Shown here piece by piece: positions 26,582 through 34,679 of a DNA stretch of 64,000 nucleotides. The stretch lies in NCBI RefSeq assembly GCF_018967845.1, contig NZ_JAHLZZ010000001.1:868001-932000 (forward strand), in the 5' to 3' direction. A program made the translations under genes and the position numbers. Position 1 is the stretch's first letter. Each line of letters opens with the position of its first letter. A model generated the notes under the pieces. It searched no databases. It was not told the origin of the DNA and saw only the letters and a program-made list of their open reading frames with translations. Origin of the DNA: Hymenobacter siberiensis. GTDB taxonomy: Bacteria > Bacteroidota > Bacteroidia > Cytophagales > Hymenobacteraceae.

Positions 26582-27793
26582 CTAGAACCCGCTGTTGATA
26601 TCGAGTAGCTGGTCGAACTGGTCAGCCTGAATGCCGGAAACCGTGTCCAGCCCATTCTGCGAAATCAGCTTGGTTTCGGCATCAACTAGCGAATGAATTC
26701 CGTTTTCTCCCTCCGGACCATTCACATAATAAGCCGCGAACTCGTCCGGGTTTATCCAGTATTCCTCTGGGATAATGGCTTTTACCTTGGCGCGTTTTTC
26801 CTCGCTTTTGTTGCCCACTTGGTAAGCATAGAGCAACAAGTTGAGATGCGAGAGAATGTAGGGGCTGTGCGTGGTAATCGTCAAGTCGTTTTCGCCCTTG
26901 GTGCATTTTTCCACTAGCCAGTTCAGCAGCCCTTGCTGGGCCGTGGGGTATAGGTTCAGCTCCGGTTCTTCTATGATGAAGCTGTGAGAATCAATGTATT
27001 TTGATAAGTCCTCTACTACTAGCATTAATGGCAAAGTAGATTGGATTCCGCTCGCGCTTTCAGCTAATTCGATAAAATGTTTCTTGCCAATATTTAGTAA
27101 GTTTTTACCGTTTGAATAGGTGTAATGCATATTGAATACAGGTACAATAAACTCATTGTGATTCTTTCTGGCAATTTCAAACAACCCTAGAAAATTTTCC
27201 AAGGAATTAGGTATAGCAACTTTTGCTCTGCGCAAGCTGTATCCTGCTCCTTCAATCGCAGAAGCAAAAACACGTTCAGATGGAATATAAGTTGGGTAAG
27301 TAAAGAATTCGCTGATTATCTCTGCAAATCGAAGGTTCGTTTTGGCTGATTCTTCAGCGATAGATGCGCCAAATTCTTCTAGAAAAAGAATATTACTCAA
27401 AGGGCTGAAAATACTGGTCCCTCCATTGTGAAAATCATCTAGTTCTTTAAGTGCACGGGTTAATTCACTATCAAGCTTAGTGTGTTTGGTTTTATCAATT
27501 GCAAATGACTTCCCTTTTATAGTGTAGCGGGATAGACTGGATTCCCAAATCATTTCACTCTTACTACTACGGAAGCCGAGTATTGCATAATCATTCAAAA
27601 GCGACTCAAACAAAGTGTAACGAGCTTTTGGCTGTAAACCAAACAAGAAGTCCCTTTCTCGAAAAATCGCCGCCAGCTTCGCTAGCGTGCTTTTCCCGCC
27701 GCCCGTGGGCCCAATGAAAACCGTCACGCGCTTGAAGTCCACGGTGGCGTCTTTGATGGGGCCGAAATTCTTGACAACTAGCTGCTCGTTCAT
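26582..27793 (-). CDS. AAA family ATPase (ABC/OLD-like), candidate defence ATPase
   Basis: The 403-residue protein is a stand-alone SMC/ABC-type ATPase of the AAA_15/AAA_21 kind. It has Walker A GPTGGGKST (29-36), an ABC-like signature ESASGIQST (245-253), Walker B SFIIEEPELNL (271-281) and an H-loop TTHSPYIL (307-314). Such ATPases are common sensors or motors in anti-phage systems (for example Septu PtuA, PARIS AriA) and in other processes. The coding sequence is visibly AT-richer than its surroundings from about 26980 to 27660, suggesting transfer. Its partner is the putative PD-(D/E)XK-like gene directly downstream. A -7 promoter motif lies 25 bases upstream. Confidence 0.85.
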   Translation of the reverse strand: MNEQLVVKNFGPIKDATVDFKRVTVFIGPTGGGKSTLAKLAAIFRERDFLFGLQPKARYTLFESLLNDYAILGFRSSKSEMIWESSLSRYTIKGKSFAIDKTKHTKLDSELTRALKELDDFHNGGTSIFSPLSNILFLEEFGASIAEESAKTNLRFAEIISEFFTYPTYIPSERVFASAIEGAGYSLRRAKVAIPNSLENFLGLFEIARKNHNEFIVPVFNMHYTYSNGKNLLNIGKKHFIELAESASGIQSTLPLMLVVEDLSKYIDSHSFIIEEPELNLYPTAQQGLLNWLVEKCTKGENDLTITTHSPYILSHLNLLLYAYQVGNKSEEKRAKVKAIIPEEYWINPDEFAAYYVNGPEGENGIHSLVDAETKLISQNGLDTVSGIQADQFDQLLDINSGF

Positions 27794-27818
27794 GGGATTT
27801 TCAACAAAGGGACGGGCC

Positions 27819-27826
27819 CAAAAGTA
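27819..27826 (-). promoter_or_regulatory. Promoter -7 element for the ATPase/nuclease-like pair
   Basis: On the minus strand TACTTTTG fits TAnnTTTG and lies 25 bases upstream of the ATPase start codon, directly after the upstream gene's hairpin. No -33 TTG is clear. Confidence 0.5.
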
Positions 27827-27828
27827 AC

Positions 27829-27862
27829 ACGCGGCGGCCCCCGTTGCCGGGAACCGCCGCGT
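27829..27862 (-). terminator. GC-rich hairpin after the transaldolase-PGI gene
   Basis: Arms ACGCGGCGG (27829-27837) and CCGCCGCGT (27854-27862) are perfect complements around a 16-base loop, downstream of the fusion gene on the minus strand. The T-run is weak (TTACTTTT). Confidence 0.55.
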
Positions 27863-27889
27863 GGCAGTGTGCAGCCGAAGCTACGGGGG

Positions 27890-30712
27890 TTACTTCAACT
27901 CCAGCGCGGCCAGCATGGTCTTCAGGCCGGCCTCGGCATCGGAGCCCAGGTTCACGCGCAGGGTGCGGCGGCCGTTGTCGAGCAGGGCCTGCAGGTCGCC
28001 GAGGGCCTGGGCATTCTTGAAGGTGCCGAAGGTGTAGGAGCGGCCGGGCAGGGCTAGGTCCTGCGGGTTGTCATCGGTGAACTGGATGAACAGGCCGGTG
28101 TTGGGGCCGCCCTTGTGGTACTGGCCGGTGCTGTGCAGGAAGCGCGGGCCGTAGCCCGAGGTAGTGGCAATGTGCAAAGCATTCTGCACACGCTGGCGCA
28201 GCTCCAGCAGGCTGGCGCTCACGGCGGGCGTTTCGGTCAGGTAGGCCTGCAGGCACATGAAATCGCCGGGCTTGGCTTGCGCGAAGAAGGCTTTCAGCAC
28301 GCCGGCGGCACCTTCGCCGTGGGCGGCGGTGTAGTAGTCTACGCCGTTTTCGCTGGCGGCGGGCTTGTCGCCTTCAGGCAGCTGGCCGGTGGCTTCCACG
28401 GCCTTCATCAGCTTGTCGGTGGCCGTTTTGGCGGCCTGCACGTTGGGCTGGTCGAAGGGGTTGATTTGGAACACGGCACTGGCCACGGCCGTGGCCACTT
28501 CCCAGCGGTAGAACTCCTGGCCGAGGTCGAAAGCGTCCTTCATCAAGAGCGTGATGACGGGGTGGCCGGCAGCAGCCAGAGCCTCCAGCTTGGCGGTGTT
28601 GGCCTCGTCGCGCTGGCCCTTGTAGCCCACGTATACAAACACGCGGTCCTGGCCGTAGATGGCGGGCTCGCCCAGGGGCTCGCCGGCCACGGGCAGGATG
28701 CCCTTGCCTTCCTTGCCGGTGCTTTCGGCGATGAGCTGCTCCAGCCACAGACCGAGGTCGTGCAGGGCATCGGGCACTACGATGGTAAGTTTATCGCGGC
28801 CCTGCTGGGCCAGCACGCCCAGGGCAGTGCCGAATTCCAGGCCGGGGTTTTTGTCGGTAGCACCGTAGGCTCCGCAGGCGCGCATCATTAAAATGGCGCG
28901 CTCCAGAATCTCACCAATCGGCAGGCCGTAGAGGGCCGCTGGCACCAGGCCGAAGTAGGTGAGGGCCGAGAAGCGGCCGCCCACCTCGGGGAAGTTGAGG
29001 AAGATGTGGCGGTAGTTGGCGGCCGTGGCATCGGTCACAAACTTGGAGCCGGGGTCGGTGATGGCCACGAAGTTTTCGCCGGCCTTATCGCCTTTCAACT
29101 CCTTCACTTTGGCGTAGAAATAGTCGCCGAAGGCCAGCGGCTCGGCCGTAGTGCCGGACTTGCTGGCCACGATAAACAGGGTATCGGCCAGCGGAATCGA
29201 GGCTTCGATGGCGCGCACCGCGCCGGGGTCGGTGGTGTCGAGTACCGACATCGGCAGGCCATTTTCGCCTTTTTCAAAAGCCGACTTGAATACGATGGGG
29301 GCCATGGTGCTGCCGCCCATGCCCATCACCACGACGTGCTTGAAGCCGGCGGCCTGCACCGAATGCACGAACTGCTCAATTTCGGTCACGCGGCCCACCA
29401 TGGTTTCGGCCACGCGCAGCCAGCCCATGTAGCTGCGGATGCTGTGCTGGCCGGCTTCGTCGGCCGTCCACAGGTCGGCCTTTTTGTCCCAGAAGCCGGT
29501 TACGAAATCATTGGCCTTGAATTTGGCAATCTGGGCATCGATGTCAGCCTGGTATTTCCCCAGCTCCATTTTGGAGTCGTCTACCTGGTCTTCCACGGCT
29601 AGGGCGCGCTTCTTTTCGATGGACTGCATGAGCTTGGCGAAGGGCTCCTTGAATTTGGTCGCGCCGTCTTCTTCGAGGTGCTGGGTCAGCGCTTCGAGGT
29701 CGAGGCCGAGTTCCGGCAGGCTGCTTAGCGTCTGGCGGGCCTGGTCGAGGTTGTCTTCGATGGTCACGGCTACTTTGCCTTCTTTGCCGAAAAGGTCCAG
29801 CGTTTCCACTGGCACGGTGTTCACGGTGTGCGGGCCGATGAGGCCGTCCACGTAGCGCAGGTTATCGTATTTGGGGTTTTTGTTGCCGGTGCTGGCCCAC
29901 AGCAGGCGCTGCGTGGGGGCACCCTTGGCGGCCAGGTCCTCCCAGCGTGGGCCCGAGAAAATCTCCTTGTAAATCTGGTAAGCTTGTTTGGCGCTGGCCA
30001 GGGCCACTTCGCCCACGAGGCTTTCGGCCAGCTTGCCTTTCTCGCCGCCTTCAGCCGCGATTTTCTCCAGCATGGGGTCAATCAGCACGTCGATGCGGCT
30101 CAGAAAGAAGCTGGCCACCGAGTCGATGCGGGCCAGCTGCTTGCCGGCTTTGGCGCGGTCTTCGAGGCCGGCGATGAAGGCTTCAGCCACCAGCCGGTAG
30201 CGCTCCAGGCCGAAAATCAGGGTCACGTTCACGTTCACGCCTTCCGAAATGAGGCGGCGGATGGCGGGCAGGCCCTCCAGCGTGGCCGGCACTTTTATCA
30301 TCACGTTGGGGCGGTCCACGGCTTTCCACAGGGCCAGGGCCTCAGCGATGGTGCCTTCGGTGTCGTTCACCAGCTCGGGCGATACTTCGAGGCTCACGTA
30401 GCCGTCAGAGCCGTGGTCGGGGCCGTCGTAGAGGGGGCGGAACAGGTCGGTGGCCGCCTGCACGTCGGACACGGCCAGGTTGGTATAGATTTCGTCGGTG
30501 GTTTTGCCCTGCAAAGCCAGCGCCTTGATGGCCGAATCGTAGTCGGCGGTATCACCGATGGCCTTGGCGAAGATGGCCGGGTTGGAGGTCACGCCGCGCA
30601 GGGCTTCGTCGCTGATGCGGTGCTGGAGCTTGCCGTCGATGATGATGGGGCGGCTGATAAAGTCCAGCCACAGGCTTTGGTCGAACTGGCGGATGTCAAC
30701 GAGAGGGTTCAT
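27890..30712 (-). CDS. Bifunctional transaldolase / glucose-6-phosphate isomerase
   Basis: The 940-residue protein fuses two sugar-phosphate enzymes. Residues 1-370 are a transaldolase (GVTSNPAIFAKAI, Schiff-base Lys140 in NVMIKVPATLEGLPA, LWASTGNKNPKYDN). The rest is a phosphoglucose isomerase (VVMGMGGSTMAPIV, IVASKSGTTAEPLAFGDYF, FVAITDPGSKF, GGRFSALTYFGLVPAAL), linking the pentose phosphate pathway to upper glycolysis. Such tal-pgi fusions are known in several bacterial groups. It is divergent from a LacI-type regulator gene, which is a natural candidate controller. No operator was identified. Confidence 0.95.
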   Translation of the reverse strand: MNPLVDIRQFDQSLWLDFISRPIIIDGKLQHRISDEALRGVTSNPAIFAKAIGDTADYDSAIKALALQGKTTDEIYTNLAVSDVQAATDLFRPLYDGPDHGSDGYVSLEVSPELVNDTEGTIAEALALWKAVDRPNVMIKVPATLEGLPAIRRLISEGVNVNVTLIFGLERYRLVAEAFIAGLEDRAKAGKQLARIDSVASFFLSRIDVLIDPMLEKIAAEGGEKGKLAESLVGEVALASAKQAYQIYKEIFSGPRWEDLAAKGAPTQRLLWASTGNKNPKYDNLRYVDGLIGPHTVNTVPVETLDLFGKEGKVAVTIEDNLDQARQTLSSLPELGLDLEALTQHLEEDGATKFKEPFAKLMQSIEKKRALAVEDQVDDSKMELGKYQADIDAQIAKFKANDFVTGFWDKKADLWTADEAGQHSIRSYMGWLRVAETMVGRVTEIEQFVHSVQAAGFKHVVVMGMGGSTMAPIVFKSAFEKGENGLPMSVLDTTDPGAVRAIEASIPLADTLFIVASKSGTTAEPLAFGDYFYAKVKELKGDKAGENFVAITDPGSKFVTDATAANYRHIFLNFPEVGGRFSALTYFGLVPAALYGLPIGEILERAILMMRACGAYGATDKNPGLEFGTALGVLAQQGRDKLTIVVPDALHDLGLWLEQLIAESTGKEGKGILPVAGEPLGEPAIYGQDRVFVYVGYKGQRDEANTAKLEALAAAGHPVITLLMKDAFDLGQEFYRWEVATAVASAVFQINPFDQPNVQAAKTATDKLMKAVEATGQLPEGDKPAASENGVDYYTAAHGEGAAGVLKAFFAQAKPGDFMCLQAYLTETPAVSASLLELRQRVQNALHIATTSGYGPRFLHSTGQYHKGGPNTGLFIQFTDDNPQDLALPGRSYTFGTFKNAQALGDLQALLDNGRRTLRVNLGSDAEAGLKTMLAALELK

Positions 30713-30915
30713 AGAGTCGCAATTGGTTCAGAGGGGCCAAAGGTCCGGAAAGACGGGCGTTGTTGTACCGTTTCGGCCGGTGTAATTGGGGGATTGACGA
30801 TAAAAAGTTACGTCCTTATACGGCGGGCGGACGGGTTTGCACCAGGCCGTCAGGCAATCGTTGCGGCACTTCTGCTAGCTTTACGCACTGCATTGCTATT
30901 TATCGCATCATTAAA

Positions 30916-31992
30916 ATGGCTGGACGCCGCCCTTCTGCCAAACCATCTGACGCAGGCCACAGCTCGGTTTCCATGGCCGATTTGGCCCGGGAGCTGGGCG
31001 TGTCGATGACCACGATTTCGCGGGCGCTGAGTGACCATCATAGTATTGGGCCGGCCACCAAGCAGGCCGTGCTTAAGCTGGCCAAAAAGCTGAACTACCA
31101 GCCCAACCGCATGGCCTCGTCGCTGCGCAAGGGCACCAGTACGCTGCTCGGCGTGATTGTGCCCCACATCGAGGGGCGCTTCTTTGCCTCGGTGGTGCAC
31201 GGCATCGAAACGGTGGCCAGCAAGGCCGGCTATAGCGTTATCATCTGCCAGTCGAGTGAAGACGTGGCCCAGGAGCGCAAGAACCTCGAAACGCTGCTCA
31301 GCGCGCAGGTGGCGGGTATTCTGGTGTCGGTTTCGCGCACCACGCTCGATTTGCGGCATTTTGATAAAGTGCTCAGGCGCGGGGTGCCGCTGGTGTTCTT
31401 CGACCGCCTGCTGGAGGGAGAAAACGTGAATGCCGTGGTGCTCAACGACCAGGATGGCGCCCTCCAGGCCACCCGCCACCTGCTGGAGCAGGGCTGCCGC
31501 CGCGTAGCGCACCTGGCCGGCCCGCAGCACATCAATATTTACCGCAACCGCCGCCAAGGCTACCTCAACGCCCTGCAAAGCCACGGCCTTGCCGCAGATG
31601 AAAGCCTGATTATCGACTGCGACATGACGCTGGAAGGCGGCCGGGCGTGCATGCAGACGCTCCTGGCCCTGCCCACCCCCCCGGATGCCGTGTTTGCGGC
31701 CGGCGACTCGGCCATTCTCGGCGCCCTCCAGGTGCTGAAAAGTCGGGGCCTGCGCGTGCCGCAGGATGTGGCCCTGGCCGGCTTCAGCAACGAGGACCTG
31801 ACCATGGTGGCCGAGCCTAACCTCACCTCCGTGGACCAGCGCTGCGAGGAAATGGGCCAGGCGGCTTTTCGCCTCTTCACCGATTTGGTAGCGGCCGACG
31901 GCACGGCGTTTTCGCAGCGGCAGGTGGTGTTGCAGCCGCAGCTGTTCGTGCGGGAGTCGTCGGTGCGGCAGGCAGAACAGGGTGCAAAATAA
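30916..31992 (+). CDS. LacI family transcriptional regulator
   Basis: From ATG 30916 the protein is 358 residues. An N-terminal LacI helix-turn-helix with hinge (SVSMADLARELGVSMTTISRALSDHHSIGPATKQAVLKLAKKLNYQPN) is followed by a periplasmic-binding-protein-like sugar-sensing domain (LGVIVPHIEGRFFASVVHGIE, VAGILVSVS, VVLNDQDGALQATRHLLEQGCRRVAHLAG, PDAVFAAGDSAILGALQVLKSRGLRVPQDVALAGFSNED). The frame is open further upstream, but that part is not LacI-like. It is divergent from the tal-pgi gene across about 200 bases. Control of that sugar-phosphate gene is a reasonable guess, not shown. Confidence 0.93.
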   Translation: MAGRRPSAKPSDAGHSSVSMADLARELGVSMTTISRALSDHHSIGPATKQAVLKLAKKLNYQPNRMASSLRKGTSTLLGVIVPHIEGRFFASVVHGIETVASKAGYSVIICQSSEDVAQERKNLETLLSAQVAGILVSVSRTTLDLRHFDKVLRRGVPLVFFDRLLEGENVNAVVLNDQDGALQATRHLLEQGCRRVAHLAGPQHINIYRNRRQGYLNALQSHGLAADESLIIDCDMTLEGGRACMQTLLALPTPPDAVFAAGDSAILGALQVLKSRGLRVPQDVALAGFSNEDLTMVAEPNLTSVDQRCEEMGQAAFRLFTDLVAADGTAFSQRQVVLQPQLFVRESSVRQAEQGAK

Positions 31993-32019
31993 ATTGTAGA
32001 GGCGAAAAGGCCGGAACGT

Positions 32020-32027
32020 TACTTTTG
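32020..32027 (+). promoter_or_regulatory. -7 promoter element next to the alpha/beta hydrolase start
   Basis: TACTTTTG fits TAnnTTTG and ends 5 bases before ATG 32033, so the transcript would be leaderless or nearly so, as for cysS. Confidence 0.5.
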
Positions 32028-32032
32028 CCCGT

Positions 32033-32800
32033 ATGACTCCCGCCTCCACCCCGCCCACCATTGTTTTCCTCCATGGCTTTGCCGAAAGCCGGGAGGTGTG
32101 GACCGACTTCACCCGCGCCTTCCCCGACGGCTACCGCCTGCTGGTGCCCAACCTGCTGGGCCACGGCACCAATCTGGCCCCCGTGCCCGATTTTTCGATG
32201 GAAGCGCAGGCCCGCTATGTCATCGACTACCTTAACCAGAAAGGCTGCCCCGACCCGGTCTTGCTGGTGTGCCACAGCATGGGCGGCTACGTGGCCCTGG
32301 CCCTGGCCGAGCGCTGGCCCCAGCGCGTGGCCGGCCTGGCCCTCATCAACTCCACGGCCCTGCCCGATACCGACGAGAAGCGCCAGAACCGCGAGAAGAA
32401 CATCAGCTTCGTGGAGCGCCACGGGGTGGGCAAGTTCATGGAATCGTTCGTGCGCCCGCTTTTCGCGCCCTCCAACCGCGACAAGCTGACCGACGCCCGC
32501 GGCCTGCTCGAGGAAATTGGCAAGGCCACTCCTGAAACCACCATCACCGGCGCATTGCGCGGCATGGCCGTCCGCCCCGAGCGCACTCAGGTGCTGGCCA
32601 AAGCCCCCTTTCCAGTGCTGCTGGTGGCCGGCAAGCACGACGTGGCTGTGCATTTCGACGATGCTGTGCGGCAGGCAGCCCTGCCGCCGGTTGGCGCGGC
32701 GCTGTTTCTGGAAGGCAGCGGGCACCTCTCGTACCTGGAGCAGCCCGAGGCCACGCGCCGGGCCGTGCTGGCGCTGGCAGCGGCCGTGTTTGGGCGGTAG
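32033..32800 (+). CDS. Alpha/beta fold hydrolase
   Basis: The 255-residue cytoplasmic protein has the standard catalytic layout of the alpha/beta hydrolase superfamily. FLHGFAESREVW gives the oxyanion region, CHSMGGYVALALAE the nucleophile serine (about 84), GKHDVAV the acid and EGSGHLSYLEQPE the histidine near the C-terminus. There is no signal peptide. Substrate classes in this group are broad (esters, epoxides, C-C bonds), so no specific role is given. It is transcribed from its own promoter directly after the LacI-type gene. Confidence 0.9.
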   Translation: MTPASTPPTIVFLHGFAESREVWTDFTRAFPDGYRLLVPNLLGHGTNLAPVPDFSMEAQARYVIDYLNQKGCPDPVLLVCHSMGGYVALALAERWPQRVAGLALINSTALPDTDEKRQNREKNISFVERHGVGKFMESFVRPLFAPSNRDKLTDARGLLEEIGKATPETTITGALRGMAVRPERTQVLAKAPFPVLLVAGKHDVAVHFDDAVRQAALPPVGAALFLEGSGHLSYLEQPEATRRAVLALAAAVFGR

Positions 32801-32862
32801 GCTACAGAAGGCTGCGCCACCTTTTGCAAGCGTATCAGCACCGATATGCCCGGCGCGAAGTA

Positions 32863-32944
32863 GGGTGCGGGGCTTGCCCCCGCCCGTCGTTGAAAGAAAG
32901 CCGGGCCATCATGCAACGGCGGGTGGGGACAGGCCCCGTATCCT
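32863..32944. repeat. Imperfect inverted repeat in a gene-free stretch (32801-33260)
   Basis: Arms of about 30 bases (GGGTGCGGGGCTTGCCCCCG... and ...GGGGACAGGCCCCGTATCC) are imperfect complements. The gap 32801-33260 holds no ORF that looks like a gene. It contains this repeat, then the palindrome at 33115-33203 and the hairpin at 33205-33261. Confidence 0.55.
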
Positions 32945-33114
32945 GCTGGTTTTAGTAAAAAGACTTGTTCCCGAATAAGAAGTAGTCAAAGATTTTAGCC
33001 GATTTTGACGCCTGAATGGTCTTTTTGGTTTAGCCAAGCCCGTATCCTTGGATTCTTTGAGCAGCCCCCGTTTCTGGTGCTAAATACGGCTTGGAAAATC
33101 ACCGTTCTCTTATT

Positions 33115-33203
33115 GAAGCTGTTTAGAAAATCCCCAAACGGTCATGCAGCGCGCAGCGAAGCATGACCGTTTGAGTACCTTTTGTGACTTTCTAAACAAC
33201 TCC
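33115..33203. repeat. Palindromic repeat of the GCAGCGAAG family, intact copy
   Basis: TGTTTAGAAAATC at the left pairs with GACTTTCTAAACA at the right, around the inner palindrome CGGTCATGC...GCATGACCG. The same element is intact at 52843-52930 and split by the IS at 18189-19505. Confidence 0.8.
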
Positions 33204-33204
33204 A

Positions 33205-33261
33205 ACATTTAACAGCCGTTCTACCTCCTCAATTCGGGCAGATGAAACGGCTGTTAAATGT
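33205..33261 (-). terminator. 16-bp hairpin at the 3' end of the DUF1501 gene
   Basis: Arms 33205-33220 (ACATTTAACAGCCGTT) and 33246-33261 are perfect complements around a 25-base loop, beginning at the DUF1501 stop codon. It may terminate or stabilise that transcript. There is no long T-run. Confidence 0.6.
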
Positions 33262-34475
33262 TAAATGAAAGACGTTCGCTCGAAGCCCTTGCCGAGAATG
33301 GCCGTGTCGTCGGCCCCGAGCCAGTCTTTGAGGATGCTGGCGTAGATGCTGCGGAAATCGACCTGGTGGCGCAGGTCGCCCTGGTCGAGGTTCACGAGGT
33401 CGGGAGCGGCGTTTACTACGCCTTTTTTCTGGAGGGCGCCGCCGGCCAGGAACACGTTGTTGGCTGTACCGTGGTCGGTGCCGTTGCTGGCGTTCTGGCC
33501 CACGCGCCGGCCAAACTCACTGAATACCAGCACCAACGTGTTGTTCCACTGGTCGTGCTGGCGCAGGTCGTCGGCCAGGGCAGCGAGGCCGTTGCCGAGG
33601 TCGGTGAAGAGGCGCTGCTGCTGCTCGTGCTGGCGAACATGGGTATCAAAACCGTTCAGGGCCAGGTAGTACACCCGCGATTCGACGCCGGAGTTGATGA
33701 GCTCGGCGGTGGTTTTCAGGTTTTTGCCGAAGTCGGAGTTCGGGTACGTCACGGCCGATTTGTAGATTTTGGACTTGTCGTACAGGTAATCGGCTGAGGA
33801 CGCCGTTTCGGCCAGCGTCTTATACAGGTAATCAACCTGCTCCTGGTGGGCGGGCGCGGTTTCCTTGCTCACCTTGGCCAGCAAGCGGTTCTGACTGATT
33901 TGGTGGAATTTATCCGGGTTTTTCAGGGCCAGGCCCTTGCGCTGGCCGCCTTTTAGGGCGAGGCTCAGCGTGTCGTCGATTTCGAGGGCGTTGTAGGGCC
34001 GCTGGCAGTCGGGGCAGTTGGAGTCGAGGTAGCGGCCCAGCCAGCCGGTGCTCACCACCTGGTCGGAGCCCGAGCCCGATTGCCAGATGTCCATCGAGCG
34101 GAAGTGCGAGCGGTCGGGGTTGGGGTAGCCCACCGAGTTCAGCACGGCCAGTTGGCCCTGGTCGTACAGGCCTTTCAGGCCTTTCAGGGCCGGGTGCAGG
34201 CCCAGGTCTTTATCCAGCGCCAGAATCCCCTCGGCTTCTTTGATGCCCAGCGTGGGCCGGGCCTTGTAATACAGTTCGTTGCGGTAGGGGATGACGGTAT
34301 TCAGCCCATCATTGCCCCCGCCGAGCTGCACCACGATGAGGCGGCGCGCCCCGGTGGCATCGCGCAGGCCGGCAAGGCCTGGCCCCCGGTCCAGGGCGTG
34401 CAGGAACTTGGGTATCAGCAGCAAGGTGCTGGCTAAAGCGGATGTGCGGAGGAATTCGCGGCGGGTGGAAGCCAT
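33261..34475 (-). CDS. DUF1501 family protein with Tat signal
   Basis: The 404-residue protein starts with a twin-arginine-type signal (TRREFLRTSALASTLLLIP), so it is probably exported folded. The body matches DUF1501, a sulfatase/alkaline phosphatase-like family (VVQLGGGNDGLNTVIPY, SHFRSMDIWQSGS, WLGRYLD, FDTHVRQHEQQQRL, LVFSEFGRRVGQNASNGTDHGTANNVFLAG). No enzymatic activity is firmly known. It lies downstream of a DUF1800 gene on the same strand. The two families are commonly paired, which suggests a joint role in the periplasm or at the surface. Confidence 0.92.
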   Translation of the reverse strand: MASTRREFLRTSALASTLLLIPKFLHALDRGPGLAGLRDATGARRLIVVQLGGGNDGLNTVIPYRNELYYKARPTLGIKEAEGILALDKDLGLHPALKGLKGLYDQGQLAVLNSVGYPNPDRSHFRSMDIWQSGSGSDQVVSTGWLGRYLDSNCPDCQRPYNALEIDDTLSLALKGGQRKGLALKNPDKFHQISQNRLLAKVSKETAPAHQEQVDYLYKTLAETASSADYLYDKSKIYKSAVTYPNSDFGKNLKTTAELINSGVESRVYYLALNGFDTHVRQHEQQQRLFTDLGNGLAALADDLRQHDQWNNTLVLVFSEFGRRVGQNASNGTDHGTANNVFLAGGALQKKGVVNAAPDLVNLDQGDLRHQVDFRSIYASILKDWLGADDTAILGKGFERTSFI

Positions 34476-34506
34476 AGCTCTATTGGTAAGGGTTGAGAGA
34501 ACATCA

Positions 34507-34677
34507 AACTCCCCTCCTTAAAAAAGGAGGGGACGTTTCAGCGAAGCTGAAACTGGGGTGGTTGAAGTCGTTGAACGACTCGCGGCCGAACTGTTCGCCC
34601 ATCGTTCAACGACTTTACCACCCCCGTCCGAGCCTGCGGCTCGAACACCCCCTCCTTAAAAAAGGAGGGAAGTTTCA
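34507..34677. repeat. Composite nested palindrome between DUF1800 and DUF1501 genes
   Basis: Within about 170 bases there are several palindromes: CCCCTCCTT...AAGGAGGGG at both ends, GTTTCAGCGAAGCTGAAAC, an outer pair GGTGGTTGAAGTCGTTGAACGA/TCGTTCAACGACTTTACCACC, and CGAGCCTGCGGCTCG. The end units match the hairpin at 1085-1117. It separates two genes that would otherwise be a tight operon. Confidence 0.75.
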
Positions 34678-34679
34678 CC

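Noticed and set aside
30760..30915. N-terminal extension of the LacI-type regulator
   Set aside because: The frame is open but the sequence is not LacI-like; ATG 30916 gives the standard N-terminal helix-turn-helix.
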